Assembly (NCBI GenBank): GCA_029961685.1
Contig: JARWKL010000004.1
Coordinates: 34,949,986-35,013,985, forward strand
Length of the DNA: 64,000 bases
Source of the DNA: Aristolochia californica
Taxonomy: Eukaryota > Streptophyta > Magnoliopsida > Piperales > Aristolochiaceae
Reading direction: 5' to 3'
Shown here: positions 1 to 12,213 of the stretch, piece after piece
How positions within the stretch are numbered: the stretch's first letter is position 1
Layout of the letters: each line of letters opens with the position of its first letter
The notes under the pieces: model-generated
The model's database searches: none
What the model was told of the DNA's origin: nothing
Seen by the model: only the letters and a program-made list of their open reading frames with translations
Position numbers and translations under genes: made by a program

Positions 1-1309
1 CCTCTTCTTCCCGGACGCACAGCGGAAACTCGGAAGGAAAGTTTCCAACCCGACTTCATCTTCTACGGCAGCGGTGGGTCGTCTTTCCCCTCGGCCGAAC
101 AGAGAACGACAAAAAAAAAATGCAGCAGCAGTACATCTTCTTCCCGGATGCCGACGCTGTGATGGATTTGGTGACGAAGACAACTCGCCCGAAACAGTAT
201 TCTGGACGGAGTAAGCGGCTCGGGGAGAGAAGTTTTTTTTCGCAAGCTGTCGTCGTCTTCGGCCTCCAAAAAAATTGGCAGCAGCAGCGGCGGTGACGGG
301 AAGCCTTCGACAGAGGACGGTAAGCTGGACTGGTGCTTCTTCTCCCGTTCATGGCGTCATCGTCTCCGGTAACGGCGACGTGACCTTCGGCAAAACATAC
401 CTTACCTTAACGACAATAATTCCGCAACGGAATTATTTCCTCCAGAACGGAAATAATTCTGGCGCAAGCTTCCAAAAGAGTGGTCGTGGCAGGCGGCGCA
501 GACACTGCCAGAGAAGTTAAGCGAGACCAGCGGTGACGTTAAGCGAAGACGACAGCCAGTAGCAGCAGAAACACTACTCGGGAAGACGCCATGGATTTGC
601 TCAAGAGTGAAGACAACAGATTATATACCAAGGGTAAGGCAGTTTATCGAGGTGGGAAGCAAACAATACCAGCGGCAGATTAATGAGAGAAAAAAATAGA
701 ACTCCATCTCATCATACTCTAGCAGACAAATAAACCGAAGAAAGAAAAACAATACCATTAAAATAAACCACGATTTTCACCAACTAAAAACAACATTATG
801 ACAAAAGAAAAATAATCTGTTTCTGAATCTTGAAAAAACCATCCTCGAGTCTTAAAAATTAAAGGTATGATACCATGTTGATTTTCAGAACTCCATGAAT
901 TTAGCTCATGGAGAAAAAGGGAAAAAAACTCATTAGAAAAAAATAGGAGGAAGAAGGGTTATGTAATTAATTATAACCCTCCCCCTGAAGCTCTATTTAT
1001 ATATTAATAAAATTACTATATTATAATAATACCCATGAACTTAGAGTTTAGGGTTTAAGGATTTAACCCTGGAACTTTAACTTAATTACATAAATGTCAT
1101 CTCTATGAGATGACCCTTTATTTACCATCTTGGCATCAATGTATGTAGGCCTATGGGCCTTTCTCCTTGATCTGTGGGCCTTGACCCATTTTCAATATAT
1201 CTTAGATGTATGGGTTTTCCATGATCTTATGGGTTTGGGCCCATTTTCTAGTACACTTGAATATGTGAGTCTTCCTTGGTCGTGTGGGCTTGGGTCCTGT
1301 CTTCCAACA
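1..1309 (-). mobile_element. Non-autonomous LTR element LTR-N, copy 1 (cut by window start)
   Basis: This is the 5' part of a minus-strand LTR element. The LTR occupies 876-1309. A primer-binding-site remnant (plus strand TGATACCA, ending at 875) sits just to its left. The interior at 1-875 matches 25440-26267 and 40740-41700. GC-rich DNA at 1-560 gives overlapping open frames on both strands, but none resembles a known domain. The target duplication CTAAT follows the LTR at 1310-1314. The other LTR lies outside the window. No gag or pol is recognisable, so I infer mobilisation in trans. Confidence 0.7.
876..1309 (-). repeat. LTR of LTR-N copy 1
   Basis: It begins TGTTGATTTTCAG and ends CTTCCAACA on the plus strand, so it has TG...CA ends, and it is about 434 bp. 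It matches the LTRs at 23925-24333, 26268-26690, 39227-39632 and 41701-42133. It includes the telomere-like motif AGGGTTTAAGG common to the family. Confidence 0.8.
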
Positions 1310-2315
1310 CTAATGTTTTGTCAGAAGTCTCAAACTGATCTTGAATAGTTTTAAGATATTCTTTTGTTTTGGCAAAATCAAGGATGGATCCATGGATACT
1401 TTTCCCAATGTGAGACTTGATAAACATAAAACTTTAAGCGATCTAATCGCTCCTAGAGATCAAATGATATTTTTTTTAACTTGGGTACTTGATTTCATGG
1501 GCCATGGAGGTTCATCCACTCGAAATGCCAAATCAAGCCTGTTAGGAATTATACGCCCTAATTCCAAACTAATGAGAGCAATAATAAGAAATGTGGAAGA
1601 AGGACAAAAACAAGCACGAAAATACACAACAAGGTATAATAGGTTCACCTCAAGGTGAGACTATGTCCTATCTTCCGCCATTGCAATAATTCACTATGAA
1701 GATGAAATAACTTACAAAGAGAAATCGCTCCTTTAGCGGCGAACCCCCAATTTAAAGAGAAAACTAGGGAAATCGCATTACAAGAATGAAATTCCTAAAT
1801 TGCTCTTAATGAAACAACAGTCAATATATCGTGGATCGGATGGGCAACTAAAAATTTGTTTTAAATTTTCCTTTCCAATTCTAATTAATCACTTAAATAT
1901 AAAAATTACCACGTGAGGATAAATTATTAACTTTCCATGGTTAATCACAAAATTTTATGTCATTAACTTTATGTGACTAAACTGAATGTCACTAGACATT
2001 TTTCATAATTAAGAATGTTGTGGTTATTACTTAATTATTCAAATGTAAACCAAAATATGACATCAAAATAATTGACAAAAATTTATGCCAATTATTAATT
2101 TATTATATTTAGGTCAATCATAATATGCATAGAAGATTAAGTATGCATAAAACCTAAATAAAATTTTCGCATATAAAAATTAATACATATTAAACATTCA
2201 TATATGCATATCCAATTATTTAATCCATATGCACTAAAATGAAAAATAATGAAAACTAAAATATTCTATTTTTCCTGTTATTTATATATGAATTACGTGT
2301 ATCCAATGATAACAC
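1310..2315 (-). mobile_element. Copia-B, 5' leader and gag start (copy 1)
   Basis: Read on the minus strand this is an AT-rich leader (about 2315-1830) followed by a broken gag fragment (about 1660-1340). The gag words include AFRVDEPPWPM and SSTQVKK, close to the Copia-A gag at 4084-4308. A segment at about 1550-1840 that starts TGTTAGGAATT interrupts the gag and is also present in copies 2 and 3; it may be an LTR-like insertion. Compared with copies 2 and 3, about 400 bp is missing near 1840. The rest of gag lay left of LTR-N and is outside the window. Confidence 0.65.
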
Positions 2316-2687
2316 TGGGATTAGATGGGGCGTGAGCACGTTTGGTGCTCTTGCGCGTACAGTGATGCGGGACAGCCAGAGAGCATGATGTCATGCTCCT
2401 GGCTTTGGTTGTGCTCCAAAGAGAGCACGGAACGCCAGTGTACACTACACCGGTCTCCGCTATGTTCGGTCACGCCACTCTCAGCTGCTCACTACCAAGC
2501 GTCTCGTCCAATCGTCGTATCTTTTCAGGACTCTACTCTCCATCCCCGCACCGCCTTCTCCTTCCTCAGGTGCCATCGTGTCCGATGTGCGTCCGACGAG
2601 CACTACACGTCGATGTATACTGGCTTACATTACGACGTCTCTCTCTCTCAGTGCTCTGTGACTGCTCCTCTCGACTGCGGTTCAATG
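2316..2687. other. GC-rich segment, left half of the Copia-A target
   Basis: This unclassified GC-rich sequence starts beside the Copia-B leader, at a degenerate primer-binding-like sequence (minus TGTTATCATTGG). It is interrupted at CAATG/CGATG by Copia-A and continues at 8077-8590. It could be the 5' LTR of Copia-B, but the far terminus was not found. Open frames here run on into the Copia-A LTR and do not match known proteins. Confidence 0.4.
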
Positions 2688-3037
2688 TGTAAGACTGTTC
2701 ACAAACCATCACCTAGACAGTTCACGATCCGTCACTTAAGTGACCCATCCGTCATACTGTTTTCCACTGACAGTGGTCACCGGTTACGACCTTTCGGTTT
2801 CCCGTCGTTTGGTCGTCTCCTTTGATGGAGAGGAGCCTATAAAAGGGGCTATGGTCTTGTAGAGGCATGCATGAACGTTGCCATCGACAAGCGTCCGTGA
2901 TAGACGAGACATTCTATTCACCGGAGAAGATAGCGGAGAAGCTCTGTTCGTTGGAAGTTGACACCATGTCAGGAGGGATGATTTTGGTTTATGAATTTCA
3001 TATATGGTTTCGAAATTCTATTTAAAACATTTCTACA
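2688..3037 (+). repeat. 5' LTR of Copia-A copy 1
   Basis: About 350 bp, TGTAAGACTG...TTCTACA. A TATA-like box CCTATAAAAGG at about 2836 is a likely U3 promoter. The primer-binding site begins two bases after the LTR end. Confidence 0.85.
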
Positions 3038-3039
3038 TG

Positions 3040-3051
3040 TGGTATCAGAGC
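3040..3051 (+). other. Copia-A primer-binding site
   Basis: TGGTATCAGAGC, the standard complement of the plant initiator tRNA-Met 3' end, is used to prime minus-strand cDNA. It is intact in copies 1 and 2 and degenerate in copy 3 (about 44120). Confidence 0.85.
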
Positions 3052-4049
3052 TCCCTCTCTGATATGGAGTCATTTCCCTTGGAGAGGAGCTCTCTGCATA
3101 CTCTGCGAGCGCCGGTCTTGTGGAGCCAAGCGGCATCTCGCTCGGCGTTGTACTTCTACCGGCATATCGCTAGGCATTGTACTTCTACGAGCGTCGTCGT
3201 CGGACGATGGCGACCGAAGTCTGATGGGAATCGATGTCGGGCAGAAGGCTGCCGTGGACGCTGAGCGTCGTCGTCGGACGATGGCGGCCGAAGTCTGATG
3301 GGAAGCGATGTCGAGCAGAAGGCTGCCGTGGACGCTGAGCATCATCTCTGCGCGTGAAGATGACCTCCAACGCACGTAAATAAAAAAAGTTGAAACATAG
3401 GTAAAACAATTTAATTTAATTAACAAGTTGACTCGGCTGAGTCGACTCGTACCGGTTGCGCATGATCGGTCTAGATGCAACGAGTCGGACGAGTTGACTC
3501 AACTAGGACTTTATCGAGTCGTTTGGGTTGAATAAGACGGATTATTAATTGAAATTTATTTTAGTCAATTATTTTTTATGTCATATTTAGGTATACATTT
3601 GAATAATTGAGTAATTGCCACAACATTCTTAATTATGCAAATGTCTAAGTGACATTAAGTTTAGTCACATAAAGTTAATGACATAAAAAAATTGTGATTA
3701 ATCAACGAGATATAATAATTTAACCCCACAGGGTAAATGTTATAATTACGTGATTAATCAGGAAGGAAAAAAATATTTAAAAAAAATCAAATTGCCCACA
3801 GGCCTAGAATATTCTTTTACAAACAAATTTCTAGATCCCATCATAAAGAGACATAAATCGCATATGTGTTATAATCTAAGCCCACAGGAAAGATTATAAT
3901 GACACACTGATTTATTTGTTTGGATTATTTATATAGGTAAATATTCAAAATTTGGCTTTATTAAATGTTTAGTAAGCTTGTTAGCTACTTTTTACAGCTT
4001 TTCAAACTTTATCTGTCCCAACCTTTGATTCTTCTATTGTTCCCCTCAA
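3052..4049 (+). other. Copia-A leader
   Basis: Non-coding leader. The first part is GC-rich and contains a local repeat (GTCGTCGTCGGACGATGG occurs twice, near 3190 and 3265) and several GAGTTGACTCGG-type motifs near 3425-3500. The second part (about 3560-3800) is AT-rich and is the reverse complement of the Copia-B leader at about 1880-2080. Confidence 0.6.
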
Positions 4050-7000
4050 TGGAGAAAATTATATTGAGTGGAAGGAAAAAATTATGCTGTTATTAGGGTG
4101 CATGGATCTTGACTTGACACTTAGAGTGGATAAACCTCCAAAACCCACGGAATCTAGTACCCAAATTAAGAAAACATCATTTGAACTTTGGGAGGAATCC
4201 AATCGATTAAGTTTGAGGTTTATTAAGTCTCATATTAGGAAGAGTATTCGTGAATCTATTCCTGAATGTGCCAAAGCCAAGGAATATCTTCAAGTTATCC
4301 AGGAATAGTTTGAGAATTCCGATAGGGCATTAGCAAGCACCTTGATAAGCCAAATGTGTTCCTTAGTGTGTTTTGAATCTGATATGACTCATGCTTCTTA
4401 TAACATGTGGTGGATGGATTCTGGTACTACAATCCATGTTGCCAACACCATGCAGGGTTTCTTGAACCAATGAAAACCGACGCCAAGAGAATGCTCCATC
4501 TATTCAGGAAACAAGATGGGTTCACATGTAGAAGCAGTTGGAACTTTCAGACTTGTCCTACATATTGCTTTTGTCTTAGACTTTGAAAGGGCATTTTATG
4601 TTCCATCTTTTTCTAGAAACCATATCTTAGTTTCCAAACTTTTACCCTTTGGATTCAGTTTTAATTTCCATGAAAATTCCCTTCAATTGTATAAAGACCA
4701 TTTTCTTATTGGAAATGGCATTTTTGAAGAAGGATTGTTCAAACTTCTTTTAAACCCTACATTTGATTGCAGTCTTAGTACTGTGCATGATATTAATGTT
4801 GTAATTAAGAGAAGTGTTATAAATGAGAAATCCTCCATGTTGTGGCATAGGGGATTAGGTCATATCTCCATTGATAGAATTAAAAGATTAGTTGATGATG
4901 GAATCCTTGAGGCTCTTGATTTTACTAATTTTAGTACATGTGTGGATTGCATTAAAGGAAAGCAAACCAACAAGTACATGAAAGGCACCAGGAGGACTTC
5001 TAATGTCTTATAAATCATACACACTGATATTTCAGGTCCTTGTGATGTATGTTTTAATGGTGAGCAGTATTTCATTACCTTTATTGATGACCATACACAA
5101 TATATGTATCTCTATTTGCTTTATGATAGAAGTGAAGCACTAGATGCTTTTAAGGTCTATAAAGCAGAAGTAGAGAAACAATTAAGTAAACAAATAAAAA
5201 ACGTGAGATCAGAGAGAGGTGGTGAATATTATGGAAAGTAAACTATAAGAGGACAATTGCCTGGTCCTTTTGCAAGGTTTCTTGAGGAACAAGGTATTGT
5301 GCCACAATACACAATGTTTAGCTCACCGTCTCAAAATGGTGTGGCTGAAAGAAGAAACCGAACATTAATGGACATGGTGAGGAATATGATTAGTAACTCT
5401 GGTCTCCCATTGTCTTTGTGGAGTGAAGCTCTCAAAACTGCAGTCTATGTACTCAATAGGGTTCCAACCAAGGCGATTCATAAAACGCCATTCGAGTTAT
5501 GGAAAGGTTGGAAGCCTAGTTTAAGGCAAGTACATGTTTGGGACTGTCCAGTTGAAGTTCGACTTTAAAATCCACATGAGACAAAGTGAGACTTTAGAAT
5601 AGTCAGTGGACATTTCATTGGCTATGCAAAAAAGTCTAAGGAATACATATTTTATTGTCCATCTCGTTCGACAAGAATTGTCGAATCTCGGAATGCAAGG
5701 TTCCTTGAGAATGATGATATTAGTGGGAGTAGCCAACCTCGAAACTTAGTTTTTGAGGAGCATACAAATACTCCACCTTCTTCTACAACTTCGGATAGAT
5801 TGATTGTTGTTCATAAAAATCCTATTACGTTTTCACAGGCCATGAGTGGAAGAAAAATCTACATTATGGAATGATGCCATGAAGGAAGAGTTGGATTCAA
5901 TGGCTAATAACCAAGTTTGAGGTCTTGTTGAATTGCCTAAAAGGGGGAAGGTCATTGCCTGTAAATGGGTTTTCAAAACAAAAAAAAAAACTCTTTAGGC
6001 AATATTGAAAGATATAAGGCAAGATTAGTAGCCAAAGGATTTACTCAACAAGAAAGAATTGATTATCACGAAACTTTCTCTCCTATTTCAAAGAAGGATT
6101 CATTTCGGATAATTGTGGCATTAGTAGCTCATTTTGATATGGAGTTGCATCAAATGGATGTGAAAACGGTTTTCCTAAATGGAGACCTAGAAGAAGAGGT
6201 TTACATGAAACAACCTGAAGGTTTCATTTTAGAGGGGAATGATCACTTGGTTTGAAGACTTAAGAAATCTATATATGGACTAAAACAAGCCTCCCGTCAG
6301 TGGTCTTTAAAATTTCATGATGTTATTTCTTCATTTGGATTTACGAAGAATATTATGGATCAATGTATATACCATAAGGTCAGTGGGAGCAAAATAATTT
6401 TATTAGTCCTATATGTAGGTGATATTTTACTTGTTTCAAGTGATTTAGATTTACTTCATGAGGTCAATCGATTTCTCTTGTTGAAATTTTATATGAAGGT
6501 TATGGGCAAAGCTGCTTATGTCATAGGCATAAAGATTGATAGAGACAGATCCCAAGGGACATTAGGATTGTCTCAAGAAGCCTATATCAACAAAATTTTA
6601 GAGAGATATCTTATGAATAATTGCTCATCTGGTGTTGCACCTATTGTGAAAGGTGACAAATTAAGTTTGGAACAAGGTCCACGAAATAATTTAGAGAGGG
6701 AACAAATGAAAAATATTCCCTATGCTTCTACAGTTGGGAGTTTAATGTATGCTCAGGTTGGCACACGACCTGACATAGCAAATGCAATGGGAATATTGGG
6801 CATATATCAAAGTAATCCCGATTTGGACTATTGGAAAACAGTAAAGAAAGTCACGCGATACCTTCAGGGGACTAAAACACTACAAGATTATGTACAAACG
6901 ATCTGATCATCTAGAAATGATTGAATATTCTGACTCTGATTTTGCTAGTTGCCTTGATTCGAGAAAGTCAACATCGAGATAAGTCTTCTTCTTACCTGGA

Positions 7001-7393
7001 GGGGCCATTTCTTGGAAAAGTGCAAAAAAATCTTTGATTGCTACTTCTACCATTGAAGTAGAGTTTGTAGCATGTTTTGAAGTGTCATCACAGGCTATAT
7101 GGTTGAGGAGTTTTATTTCAGGGCTTAAAATTGTTAACACCATTTCTAAGCCATTACGGATTTATTGCTACAATTCCGCAGCAGTGTTTTTGGCCAAGAA
7201 CAATACGAGCGAAAGTCGTAGTAAACATATTGACATAAAGTTTTTAGCTATTCGAGAACATGTCAAAGCAAACAAGGTGGTTGTGGAACACATCAGTACC
7301 GGATTAATGATCCATGATCCGTTCACAAAAGGTCTACCACCTGCTATTTATAAGGGACATGTTGAACATATGGGACTCAGTTCTATTAAGTAA
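4050..7393 (+). pseudogene. Copia-A gag-pol remnant
   Basis: Domain order is that of Ty1/copia. The gag fragment is at 4084-4308. The CCHC knuckle is deleted and gag is joined directly to protease (WWMDSGTT, about 4408-4432). The GAG-pre-integrase motif MLWHRGLGHIS is at about 4837. Integrase ([34 protein letters not shown]) spans about 5016-5568. Reverse transcriptase (YKARLVAKGFTQQ, MDVKTVFLNGDLEEEVYMKQ) spans about 5947-6900, and RNase H runs to 7393. Multiple stops break it, for example at 4306, 5011, 5239, 5566 and 6253. The RT active site reads YVGD instead of YVDD near 6411. It cannot encode an active polyprotein. Confidence 0.9.
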
Positions 7394-7761
7394 TTTATGT
7401 AATTGAGATTCCCTTTTTGTTTGTATCGCAATTTTGTCAATGAAAAACTCTATTAACTTCATTTGTGTCTTCTCTTATTTGGTTGTATACATAAAGTTTA
7501 AATAATGACAATCTAAGATGATCCCGAATGAGTATTATGCAAGTTCATTCATAAAGAAATGTGCCACATAAGGTTCTTATTCAAAGGAGACAGTTGCATT
7601 GTAATACATGGAAGGTAATAATTTCTCTAAAGGACTTACCACCACGATACATGTAATTTAATCTTCTTTTTTTGAGTATAAGGAAATTATATCTATGGAA
7701 AATATTCATAAAGATGTATCAATGACACATATTTAGTAGACGTATGGGTCAAGTGGGAGAC

Positions 7762-8076
7762 TGTAAGACGGTTCACAATTCGTCACTTAAGTGACCCATC
7801 CGCCAGACGATTTTCCACTGATGATGGTCGCCGGTTACGACCTTTCAGTTTCCTATCATTTGGTGGTCTCCTTTGATGGAGAGGTGCCTATAAAAGGGGG
7901 TTTGGTCTAGCAGAGGTATGCCTAAATGTTGCCATTGATGAGCCTCCATGATAGACGAGACATTCTGTTAGCCAGAGATGCTCTATTTTCCGGAAGTTGA
8001 CACCATGTCAGGAGGTACGATTTTGGTTTATGAATTTCATATATGGTTTCAAAATTCTATTTAAAGTATTCCGACA
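7762..8076 (+). repeat. 3' LTR of Copia-A copy 1
   Basis: It starts TGTAAGACGG after the polypurine tract and ends ATTCCGACA. It is about 315 bp, shorter than the 5' LTR by an internal deletion near 7965. The TATA-like CCTATAAAAGG is kept at about 7887. The target duplication CGATG is at 8077-8081. Confidence 0.85.
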
Positions 8077-8590
8077 CGATGCACTGTCTGGTGATCAATG
8101 CCACCCACCGAAGCAACATCTCTCGACCGAGAATCAATTTTGCGCATCACCGGTCTCAAGGCGACTGGAAGTGAGAATGGGACAACCTGGGAGTCGGGAA
8201 GAAAATGCTCAACACACGTCGATGGTTTAACGTCAGTGCACACAGCAAGCCCCGTCGTTCGACTCCCCTTTGCAAACCAAAACTATGGCTGATGACTGGC
8301 TGTGGGCATTTTCTTCCCATGGGCGCATCGGTTCCCACTAAGTCTCGACACCTCCAGCACACTGAGCGCAACCTACTCTGGTGCACCAATGCAGTCATCC
8401 TGTCTGGCCGAGGACATTGTTCGGAAACATCGCTGCCTCTCTTGGACACTATCTAGCTGGGGAGCGCCAGCATTTATGAGATCCACCAGGCACACAACGT
8501 ATTGACAGTCGCACATGCCACCAATGGCAATCGAAGATGCGCGGGGCTCACAATGCCTCATTGTAAGTCTACGTCCTTCTAACCTCGAAA
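8077..8590. other. GC-rich segment, right half of the Copia-A target
   Basis: This continues 2316-2687 once Copia-A is removed. It is also seen at 31073-31260 (partial) and 47493-48000. Several overlapping open frames lack any recognisable motif and are not conserved between copies, so I treat it as non-coding. Confidence 0.45.
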
Positions 8591-8719
8591 ACGACCCATA
8601 AATTTTTTTTTACTGCAAAATAAAAACATAGATAATATTTTACAAAAAAAAATAATGGAATTGTAATCAAGACGAGAGATTCTGGTCTAATTCAACCAAA
8701 ATTTTAAATCTATATAAAA

Positions 8720-9409
8720 TTCATAAAAAAGAAAAGTCGAAGCACAAGATGCATACCCCCAGTCATAGTAGATAAAATTCCAAAAATTTGCGGAGAAAGG
8801 TCGAATTTATCCAAAGTCCCATGGACGGAGAATGCTCAGTCTTATTTCTAGACCAAATCCCATTTAACGTACAATCCTTAATCCCTTCTTTCCCATCAAA
8901 ATAGAAAGAAGTTGTAATTGCTCACTATCCTTACATCTAAGCGAAACTACCCAATAATGGGTTAAACCCAAAAAAGGGAAACTACTATCAAAGGGGTCAT
9001 GGGCCATTCTGAAAGGAGGGAGTGGAGGAAGAGTCATGAGATGCTTGGTAATGGGATTGTAGAGATAGTCACTGAGCTTGAGATTGGTGTGGATTTTCTT
9101 GAACTAGAAGATGACGCCATTGCATGAACCATATTCTTGATGTTGTGATGTGAAGGGAAGACAAGGAAGTCTAGGAGCGTGAGTGCTCCTTTGTCATCCA
9201 AGCGGCAGAACATACATTCGCGTATGAAGCCATAGTCGTAGTATTTGAGATAGACAAAACCGAAGTCAATAGATTTGGCAGTGAAAGAAGCTAACTTTCT
9301 TGATCAGATTCTGCCATTTCCTTAAAATAGCTTCACACTTGAACCGTGGTTTCTTGGGTAGACGTGAAAAAATTTCAAGTGAGATGTCTTCAGGTCAGCT
9401 AACCTCCAT
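8720..9409 (-). pseudogene. F-box/FBA-type gene pseudogene, copy 1
   Basis: Read on the minus strand from ATG at 9409, an F-box begins a few residues in (SLPEDISLEI, then SRLPKK, ILRKWQNLI). F-box proteins are substrate receptors of SCF ubiquitin ligases. After about 40 residues the frame is lost. A second frame carries an F-box-associated-like stretch (DFGFVYLKYYDYGF, then RECMF, RLDDKGALT). Later parts (DYLYNPITK, then LPPLPPFRMAHDPFD) show the typical 'YNPxTK' theme. A stop follows the NGVIF word in copies 2 and 3. The same F-box to FBA frame break occurs in all three copies, so inactivation probably came before duplication. It could also be two exons, but no convincing splice pair was seen. 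Confidence 0.65.
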
Positions 9410-10640
9410 TAAAACAATATTAGAGTAGTAGATCGATCCCCAAGATGAAAAACAAAGCAAGATCCGACAACAAGAATGGAAGACGTGGACTAAAAGAAGA
9501 TGGTATGATTCGACAATGCCACAAGGCAGAAGAGAGCAAGTCCTACCTCACTTATATATAAACCGAAGAGGCTACCTATTCTAGTCTGATTTGGAATCCT
9601 GGTTTCCCTAGAATTTCCTTTTACGTAATACTTGCTAAACATGGAGCTCTACTTTCCTTCCTTGATATTTCGCTGACTAGAGATTTCACAGTTGATAGTT
9701 TTTCAGTCATGATGTAGTACTAGCGCCAATATTTTGAATTTTGTCATCTATAGAAGCACCTTGTTGTGCTATGGAGAAAAGTAAAAGGATCGCTTGAAAA
9801 AAGTTTAGAATTATGCAATTGAAACATAAATCTTAATAACTAAAATTATATTTTAATCTTCAACATTCAAATGAAGAAATTCATTAAATATTACTTTGAA
9901 TTGTTGTAGCTTTAAATTTTTTTGTAATTATTAGATAGATTAATTAAATATTATTTTGTAGGTGGGGTACCATTGCACAAAAGTAAAATTTTCTCACAAA
10001 AATTATTGAAGGATTTTGTTGTTGTCCTATATAATTACACCCAATTAGCAACTTGTTTAATAAGAAGGATTTAGCGGAAAATTATTATTATATTTTTTAT
10101 ATTTCAAGGAATTGTACCTGAATATTGGATTTAAAATTTTGATTTATTTGAATAATGACTTTTTAACCTTATTTCCCAAATTATTTGATTTCGACCTTTG
10201 GAATCCTCATAGGATCGATCAACTTCCCATGTTAGTAAAGCTTGTCCATATAGCACCATGTCAGCCCATCCTTTAAAACCTAAAATTCCTCATTTCCCCA
10301 TTTTCTTTCCTCTTTTCTTCATGGACATGCCGATGTGGCACCATGTGGACAAGCTTTGTTGACATGGACAAATGTAAAAAACTAAAGAAGAAAAGATTAA
10401 AAGGAAAACTACAAAAATAATTAAATTTAAAATACAAAAGGGAAAATAAAAAAAGTAAAAAACTAAATAATAATAAAAATGAACGTAGAAAATAATAATA
10501 ATGGAAGATAAAGTAATTAGTCATTAAAATAAAAAATAAGTAATAAAACTAAAAAAATTAATTGAATCAATTAATAGTCAAATAATTTTTTAATTATATA
10601 AATAGAATAGGTTATATTTATTAGTTAATTAAGTAAGTCC
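9410..10640. other. Spacer, AT-rich, no gene seen
   Basis: Non-coding by inspection. A duplicated word AAGCTTGTCCATATAGCACC / GGACAAGCTTTGTTGACATG flanks about 10240-10360. Homologous to 49000-49276 plus 53321-54007 in copy 3. Most of it is deleted in copy 2. Confidence 0.5.
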
Positions 10641-11640
10641 TGCATGTTTGATTAAATAGTTGATTAGTTATATAATTAAATATGTCAATTGGCTACCACA
10701 AATCATCATGTAATTGATTATTTTCTTACCAAATCAGTAATTATTCAATCAGTAAATGTATTAAATACAAATTAATCAACTAGTATTAATTGCAGTCAAA
10801 TAGTAAATTATTTTGGTTCTTCATACCAACTCCATTGGAATGTGTTCAATTTTATATTTAAAATGAGTTCAATTAATTAAATAATTAAGTAATTACTACG
10901 TGTTCAATTAAATAATTGATTAATTATTACACTAAATAGGTCAATTGGCCAATTTACTACCACAAATCATGGGTTTTTAATTATTTTCTTATCCAATCAA
11001 TAATTATTTAATTACTAAATATATTATTTTAATTAACTAGTATTAGCAATCATCAAATAGTATGTCATTGTGGTTCTTGCAGACTCTATTAATCCTACAA
11101 ACCAAGTTAATTAGTTAGTTATATAATAAGAATATGTTCACTTAATTAGATGATTAAGTAATTACTACCTATTCGATTAAATAATTGATTAGTTATTACA
11201 TTAAATAAGTCAATTGGTTTGTTAATTAACACAAATAATCAAGTAATTATTTAATTAATAAATACATTAATTAAAAATTAATTAACTAGTATTAGCTACC
11301 ATCGATTAGTATGTCATTCTAGTTCTTTGCATCGACTCCATTAATCCTAATAAATAAATTAATTGAATCAATTAATTAGTTAATTATATCACTAAAATGT
11401 GTTTAATTAATAAGATAAGTAAGTTATTACTACTTGTTCTATTAAATAATTGATTAGTTATTACATTAATATAGGTCACTTGGCCGATTCATTAGCACAA
11501 ATCATCGGGTATTTAATTATTTCTTACTTAATTAGTAATTAATTGATTAGTAAATACATAATGTCATTGATTAATTAGTATTATCTATGATCAAAATAGT
11601 TATGTATTACATTAAATGGGTTATTTAATTAATCCCGACT
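10640..11640. repeat. Tandem AT-rich repeat, about four units of ~260 bp (copy 1)
   Basis: The anchor word AATTGATTAGTTATTACA or close variants recurs near 10658, 10913, 11183 and 11448. Each occurrence is followed in the same order by GTCAATTGG, CACAAATCA, AACTAGTATTAG, GGTTCTT and CTCCATTAATCCTAC words. Units are diverged. The array lies about 0.6 kb upstream of the MADS start. Copy 3 has the same four units and copy 2 only two. Confidence 0.75.
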
Positions 11641-12213
11641 CAACCCTTGCCCCAAGCATGGGTGTGGATGTACGTGAGGTGCGTGGGTGAGCCCCATGTG
11701 CAAGGCTTGTATGCATGTGATTGACATTCAAGCTGTAGGGGATGGCTATCAATTTACTACTATCTCACTTTGAAGTAAAGTAGTAGCTACAAAAAAATGA
11801 AACCCAAATGTAGTGCCCTTGATCACAACCCCTACATTAAGTGGAAAAAGGAGCTCACGTACTAAGGCTAAAATGAGAATCTTTTGAAAAATTTCAATGA
11901 ACAATTGCCATTGTTTCTCACTATTGAGGGGGCGAGGGACATCTAAACTGGCACATATAATAACATTTTGAAAATATTTTTAGCGGGAAAAAGGTAAGTC
12001 ACTTGGGCGGTCGACCGACCCGAATAGCAGGTCACCTCACCATTGGCAAACTGCGTGTCCTCTTCCATGTCGTGTTGCGTCTGGCGAGAGGGGGGTGGAA
12101 ACCGGAAAGTGGAAAAGTATAGAAAAGCCAACATATTACTGGCACTCACTCCTGCTTCTTCCTCGCTCTTATCACAATTTCCTCAAATTTCTTTTCGATT
12201 GTACACAGTTGCC
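11641..12213 (+). promoter_or_regulatory. Upstream region of MADS copy 1
   Basis: Conserved in all three copies (32885-33519 and 55145-55744), including a GGGCGGTCGACC word about 200 bp before the ATG. It is probably the promoter and 5' UTR, inferred from position alone. No defined element could be assigned. Confidence 0.4.

Larger units (their letters stand above)
2688..8076 (+). mobile_element. Copia-A, Ty1/copia LTR retrotransposon, copy 1 (full span, decayed)
   Basis: This is the most complete of three copies of the same insertion. It has a 5' LTR at 2688-3037, a primer-binding site TGGTATCAGAGC at 3040-3051, a leader, gag-pol remains at about 4050-7393, a polypurine tract AAGTGGGAGA before 7762, and a 3' LTR at 7762-8076. 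The target duplication is CAATG on the left (mutated) and CGATG on the right; copies 2 and 3 show CGATG on the left. All three copies sit at the same target, so the insertion predates the segmental duplication. Confidence 0.9.

Noticed and set aside
2325..2825. A 166-codon plus frame in the GC-rich segment (also 28101-28589 and 43457 onward).
   Set aside because: It runs through the Copia-A LTR boundary and is not conserved as one frame in copy 3.
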